A stretch of DNA of 39,410 nucleotides from Bacteroidales bacterium (GTDB lineage: Bacteria; Bacteroidota; Bacteroidia; Bacteroidales; DTU049): positions 1-39,410 of the forward strand of contig JASEGF010000001.1 in the NCBI GenBank assembly GCA_030017935.1, read 5' to 3'. Below are positions 35,894-39,410 of this stretch, piece by piece. A model generated the notes under the pieces. That model was not told the origin of the DNA. It ran no database searches and saw only the letters and a list, made by a program, of their open reading frames with translations. The number at the start of each line of letters is the position of its first letter. Position 1 is the first letter of the stretch. A program made the translations under genes and the position numbers.

Positions 35894-37435
35894 TTATTTA
35901 GCAAAAGAAACAGCTCTTGTTTCTCGAATAACTGTAACTTTAATTTGGCCTGGGTATGTCAATGAATTTTCTATTTTTTTGCTAAGGTCCATAGATAATT
36001 GAAAAGCTTCTGCATCAGAAATTTGATCAGCAGAAACGATAACACGTATTTCTCTACCAGCTTGAATAGCAAAAGATTTTTGGACTCCATTATAATTTTG
36101 AGCAATATTTTCTAACTCTTTAATACGAGTAATATATGCATCTATAACATCTCTACGTGCACCAGGTCTAGCACCACTAATAGCGTCGCATACTTGAATG
36201 ATTGGAGCTAATAAGCTAGTAGCTTCTACTTCATCATGATGAGCACCAATAGCATTAATAACTTCAGGATGCTCTTTATATTTTTCTGCTAATTTCATAC
36301 CTAACATAGCATGAGGTAATTCTGGTTCATTATCAGGAACTTTACCAATATCGTGCAATAAACCAGCTCTTTTAGCCATTTTAGGATTGAGACCAAGCTC
36401 TGCTGCCATAGTAGCACACATTAGAGCTACTTCTTTACTATGTGCTAGGAGATTTTGTCCAAAAGAAGTACGATATTTCATTTTACCAATTAATCGAATC
36501 AAATCTGGATGCATATTAGTGATACCAAGATCTATGAGCGTATCTTTACCTACTTTCATAATTTCCTGCTCGATTTGTTTTTTCACTTTAGCTACTACTT
36601 CTTCTATACGAGCGGGTTGTATACGGCCATCAGCCACTAGCATTTCTAAAGATAATCTAGCTATTTCTCGCCTTACTGGATCAAAAGAAGATAAAACAAT
36701 CAAATCTGGTGTATCATCAATGATTATTTCTACACCAGTAGCAGCTTCTAAAGTTTTAATATTTCTACCATCTCTTCCGATAATTCTTCCTTTCATATCA
36801 TCACCAGCAATAGGGAAAGTGCTTACAGCAGCTTCAGATGAATATTCTGTAGCTGTACGTTGTATAGTTTCAATAATGATTTTTCTAGATTCTTCTTCTG
36901 CTTGCATACGAGCTTCATCTACGAGATTTTTAACATAATTGCTCACTTGGATTCTAGCATCTTCTTTCATTGACTCTATCAGTTCTGTACGAGCTTGTTC
37001 AGCAGTTAATCCAGCAATTCTCTCTAATTGATGTTGATATGCTTTTAGAGTTTCATCAGTCTTTTCGATTTTTTCATTCAGAGAAGCTTGATCTTTGATT
37101 AATTGTTCTTTTTGTTGATTATACTCTTTAATTTTCTTTTGCAACTCATCATTTTTTTGCTTAATCATGAGATCTTGCTGCAAAAGTTTATTTTCTAAAG
37201 CATCAAGTTTTTTTGTTTTTTGTTGTATTTCCTCTTCAGCTCTTGTTTTATATTGAAGAGATTTTTCTTTAGCCTCGAGTATTTTTTCTTGTTTCAATAC
37301 TTCAGCTTGTTTTTGAGCATCTTGTAATATATTATCACGTTTTTTTAAAGCATTTCGCTTAATCATGAAATACCAAGCTGTTATGCCAATAGCTATTACA
37401 GCTATTTCTATCACCAATATCACTACATTTGTCAT
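35894..37435 (-). CDS. rny: Ribonuclease Y
   Basis: 513 aa, typical length. RNase Y is a membrane-anchored endoribonuclease starting mRNA decay. A single N-terminal membrane helix (about 4-24) is followed by a long coiled coil (about 30-190, many K/Q/E), a KH domain with GRIIGRDGRNIKTLE (216-230), and an HD domain with the metal-binding HD pair at 361-362 in GLLHDIGKVPD. The HD-domain start LLAHSKEVALMCATMA and the later IGAHHDEVEA are also intact. It lies downstream of zapA with a 115-base gap and upstream of the Ldh-family gene. Confidence 0.97.
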   Translation of the reverse strand: MTNVVILVIEIAVIAIGITAWYFMIKRNALKKRDNILQDAQKQAEVLKQEKILEAKEKSLQYKTRAEEEIQQKTKKLDALENKLLQQDLMIKQKNDELQKKIKEYNQQKEQLIKDQASLNEKIEKTDETLKAYQHQLERIAGLTAEQARTELIESMKEDARIQVSNYVKNLVDEARMQAEEESRKIIIETIQRTATEYSSEAAVSTFPIAGDDMKGRIIGRDGRNIKTLEAATGVEIIIDDTPDLIVLSSFDPVRREIARLSLEMLVADGRIQPARIEEVVAKVKKQIEQEIMKVGKDTLIDLGITNMHPDLIRLIGKMKYRTSFGQNLLAHSKEVALMCATMAAELGLNPKMAKRAGLLHDIGKVPDNEPELPHAMLGMKLAEKYKEHPEVINAIGAHHDEVEATSLLAPIIQVCDAISGARPGARRDVIDAYITRIKELENIAQNYNGVQKSFAIQAGREIRVIVSADQISDAEAFQLSMDLSKKIENSLTYPGQIKVTVIRETRAVSFAK

Positions 37436-37550
37436 AGTTTTATATTTTTTTAGTTAGTTAATTTATTTTTTTTAATTTAAAATTAAAAAAATTAGTTTTT
37501 AGAATGCTATGACAATATTTGGAGAAGAGTAAGGTGTAAAATAATAAAAC

Positions 37551-37838
37551 TCACACTTCTGTATCAAATAAAGATAATATTTGCTCCAATCTACCACCTA
37601 ATTCTTCCTCTACAAAAAGATGTTCTTGTTGTAATTTTGATAAAGTAATAGCCTGCTCTATTAGTAGCATTGATAAAAGAGTTTGTAGGCTTTGTCCAGT
37701 ATATTTGCGTGAGTATATCGTTAATTGCTCATCTAGAGCTTTTACAATTTTTCTAATATTAGCTTCATCACTTACATTTACTTTTAGAGGTATGGCTATG
37801 CCACCTAAACTAACATTAATATTAATAGTTCCCTCCAT
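37551..37838 (-). CDS. zapA: Cell division protein ZapA
   Basis: 95 aa, close to the typical ZapA length. ZapA bundles FtsZ filaments at the division site. The N-terminal beta-hairpin domain (INVSLGGIAIPLKVNVSDEANIRKI) and the C-terminal coiled-coil helix (TLLSMLLIEQAITLSKLQQE) fit the family. It begins 6 bases after a small coiled-coil gene, and the pair is upstream of rny. The order small coiled coil - zapA - rny strengthens the identification. The 115-base gap to rny is too short and unstructured to support a 6S RNA call. Confidence 0.85.
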   Translation of the reverse strand: MEGTININVSLGGIAIPLKVNVSDEANIRKIVKALDEQLTIYSRKYTGQSLQTLLSMLLIEQAITLSKLQQEHLFVEEELGGRLEQILSLFDTEV

Positions 37839-37844
37839 TTCACC

Positions 37845-38129
37845 TTACTCTTTTAACATTGCTATACATTTATCAATACGATTTATCATCTTTTTGATAT
37901 AACGAGTTGCTTGGTCAGTAGCGCCTTTTTCTTCAATTATTTTAGATACTTTTATATTTATTATTTCTTTATCTTTATTCATTAATTCATTCTTTAACTC
38001 TATAATTTCTCTACCAAGCGACTCATTTTCTTTTTTAAAATTTGTCACAGCATCTTTTAACTCACGATTTTGCAGCATTACCTCCCTGATTTTTATTTCT
38101 ATTTCAGAGATTAATACATCAAAATCCAT
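37845..38129 (-). CDS. Small coiled-coil protein preceding zapA
   Basis: 94 aa, almost entirely helical coiled coil. Heptad-like spacing runs through VMLQNRELKDAVTNFKKENE, then a GREIIELKNELMNKDKEI stretch, with a basic C-terminal helix (YIKKMINRIDKC). It has no membrane segment. It is the first gene of the zapA pair, with a 6-base gap and its own TAATTTTG box. Bacteroidota commonly have such a gene ahead of zapA, so a role in the division apparatus with ZapA is likely, but no specific homology is visible. Confidence 0.75.
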   Translation of the reverse strand: MDFDVLISEIEIKIREVMLQNRELKDAVTNFKKENESLGREIIELKNELMNKDKEIINIKVSKIIEEKGATDQATRYIKKMINRIDKCIAMLKE

Positions 38130-38136
38130 TTTTTTA

Positions 38137-38144
38137 CAAAATTA
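38137..38144 (-). promoter_or_regulatory. Promoter -7 box TAATTTTG of the coiled-coil/zapA operon
   Basis: Minus-strand TAATTTTG, 7 bases ahead of the start at 38129. This implies an almost leaderless message if it is used. Confidence 0.5.
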
Positions 38145-38289
38145 ATAATTTTTTTTGAATTGTTATTAATTTATATAAATAAGGTAAATATCAATTATAA
38201 TTGTTTACAATACAACTAATTAAATAAAATAATTTTTTGCAAATGTAACTTTCAGCAATAAAATTCGTTACATATTTAAACTTTTTTTT

Positions 38290-39171
38290 ATGAAAATAAA
38301 ATTTTTAATTTTAATAAGTTTTTTAATCGTTTCCACATCTAATGCACAAAATTATCTACAAACTCTAAAAGATTTCGATAATTTGACATTAGATGGTGGT
38401 AATTATATTTTAAAAAAAGGTAATGGACAAATCAGTTATACACCAAATGATAATTATATAATTTCATATAAATATGATTCTATTACAAAAACATTAAATA
38501 TTAAAGTAAGAGCTCGAGAAAAGCTTAATTTTAAAAAAAATTCTGCACCATTAATAGAACTAACTGCACCATCATTAAAAAAAATTAAAATAAGCTCTGC
38601 AGCAAAGTTAGATGTAATAGATACCTTGTATAGCTCCTATTTTAACCTTGAAACCGAAGATGCTTCCTTTTGCAAACTTGCAATTATCAGCGATACTATT
38701 AAAATGGAAGCAGATGATGCTAGCAGCATAAAAGCTTATAATCAGGCTAAAAATTTATTTTTATCTGCAAAAGAGGCTAGTAAAATTGAAATACATGGAA
38801 AATGGGAAAATGTAAATATAAAAGCTCAAGAAGCCAGTAAAATAGACATCGAAGGTCAATGTAATAAATTAAAAATAAATGCTGAGGAAGCTAGCACTGT
38901 GAATGCTTCTAATTTATCAGCTAAAATAGGTGATGTGGCAGCCGAGGAAGCTAGTTCTGTAATAATTAACGTTAGCGACACTCTGCACAAGGTCGTCAGA
39001 GAAGCCTCATCAGTAACAAATTCATCAAATCCCAAAAAAATCATTGGTGCAAATAACATAAAAAATTACAATAAATTGGCAGAATTATTTTCCTTTTTAT
39101 TTTTTATGCCACTTTTATGGATTTTTGCTATTTTTTTAATTCCAATTATAATATTTGGATTTTTTTTGTAG
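38290..39171 (+). CDS. Head-GIN (DUF2807) beta-helix protein with C-terminal membrane anchor
   Basis: 293 aa with a signal peptide (about 1-19, ending STSNAQ). The middle (about 25-245) is a DUF2807-type auto-transporter-like beta-solenoid, with repeated short rungs carrying the words EDAS, DDASS, EASKI, EASTV and EASSV about every 18-20 residues. In this family the stack of such rungs forms a right-handed helix, with adhesin or envelope-sensing roles suggested. Unlike many relatives it ends in a strongly hydrophobic segment (LLWIFAIFLIPIIIFGFFL) that would anchor it in a membrane. It is monocistronic and rightward. Its function is unknown. Confidence 0.75.
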   Translation: MKIKFLILISFLIVSTSNAQNYLQTLKDFDNLTLDGGNYILKKGNGQISYTPNDNYIISYKYDSITKTLNIKVRAREKLNFKKNSAPLIELTAPSLKKIKISSAAKLDVIDTLYSSYFNLETEDASFCKLAIISDTIKMEADDASSIKAYNQAKNLFLSAKEASKIEIHGKWENVNIKAQEASKIDIEGQCNKLKINAEEASTVNASNLSAKIGDVAAEEASSVIINVSDTLHKVVREASSVTNSSNPKKIIGANNIKNYNKLAELFSFLFFMPLLWIFAIFLIPIIIFGFFL

Positions 39172-39278
39172 CAATCTATAAAAAAATTTTAATGTTTATC
39201 TAATCAATAGGAGATAGCTCAATGATTTGTGGAGATACAAATAGCAATGCGAGTGATAGTGTGGGATATTTTACTATA

Positions 39279-39380
39279 TAAAATTAATGAATATTATCGA
39301 ATATATTTTTTTATAATTTACTTTTCTTTGTCAGCCACACAAAGATAAATCTTCGCTGGGGAAATGATTTGATGGGTTTA
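39279..39380 (+). repeat. Dispersed hairpin repeat A, copy 3 (partial)
   Basis: The stem is retained with two mismatches (39320-39331 / 39339-39350, loop CAGCCAC). The AACAAAAGAAAAG part seen in copy 2 is missing, and then CTTCGCTGGGGAAATGATTT follows. It is preceded by AAAATTAATGAATATTATCG, as in copy 2. The remaining 30 bases to the window edge show nothing further. Confidence 0.7.
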
Positions 39381-39410
39381 AAATTTTAAAATTTATTCTT
39401 TTCCTAAACG

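Noticed and set aside
36387..36938. 183-codon open frame antisense to rny
   Set aside because: It lies fully inside the KH/HD-coding part of rny on the other strand, has no promoter box, and its translation looks like a codon-bias shadow.
37436..37550. Possible 6S RNA between zapA and rny
   Set aside because: 6S RNA sits near zapA in some bacteria, but this gap is only 115 bases and shows no long paired arms with a central bubble.
39211..39281. tRNA-like start GGAGATAGCTCAATG and a 19-codon ORF
   Set aside because: No anticodon or T arm follows, so it is not a tRNA; the ORF is too short and has no recognisable product.

Overview
The window looks like a chromosomal contig from a low-GC member of the Bacteroidota. 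The composition is strongly AT-rich by eye; I did not compute it. The lineage call rests on three things. Many genes are preceded by the Bacteroidota -7 promoter box TAnnTTTG. Classical Shine-Dalgarno sites are rare. The gene families fit: a TonB-dependent receptor with a carboxypeptidase-regulatory-like N-terminus, a type IX secretion (T9SS) C-terminal domain, a PorV/PorQ-like barrel, the Bacteroidota GlmU-like sugar nucleotidyltransferase, an alpha-oxoamine synthase of the serine palmitoyltransferase type, type B L31 and a head-GIN (DUF2807) protein. I cannot place it below phylum or class.

Layout. 1-9.1 kb: a palindromic intergenic repeat, then a leftward three-gene envelope operon (TonB-dependent receptor, 1356-aa T9SS cargo-like protein, PorV/PorQ-like barrel) closed by a clear terminator. 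9.2-15.1 kb: a small membrane protein, a repeat-rich spacer, tRNA-Asn, a secreted protein of unknown function, a lipoprotein zinc metallopeptidase and a TPR lipoprotein. 15.2-19.8 kb: leftward housekeeping genes bcp-recA, the alpha-oxoamine synthase, the GlmU-like protein and rpmE2. 19.9-23.9 kb: a Bacteroidota-type acidic protein with internal repeats, a secreted M28 peptidase, a LuxE-like adenylating enzyme and a small lipoprotein. 24-25 kb: an IS1595-like transposase gene with no recognisable ends and apparently changed catalytic residues. 25.1-27.9 kb: a TerC/Alx membrane protein overlapping aspS.

28.1-31.3 kb is the accessory island. It holds a tight operon with an orphan, degenerate RHS-core fragment between a small secreted protein and a small lipoprotein. 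It also has an N-terminal fragment of an HU DNA-binding protein, a MORN/YwqK-like protein, a gene apparently split by a frameshift, and structured dispersed repeats. This is the least ordinary part of the window and looks like remains of RHS-type polymorphic toxin cassettes.

31.4-39.4 kb: a secreted aminopeptidase C-like cysteine peptidase, the inverted partner of the repeat seen at 11.8 kb, grpE-dnaJ, an Ldh-family dehydrogenase, rny, zapA with its small coiled-coil partner, a head-GIN protein, and a third copy of the RHS-island repeat at the right edge.

I found no CRISPR array, rRNA, prophage or complete defence system. The best leads are the RHS-remnant island with its hairpin repeats, the two dispersed repeat families, and the TonB/T9SS/PorV-like trio.
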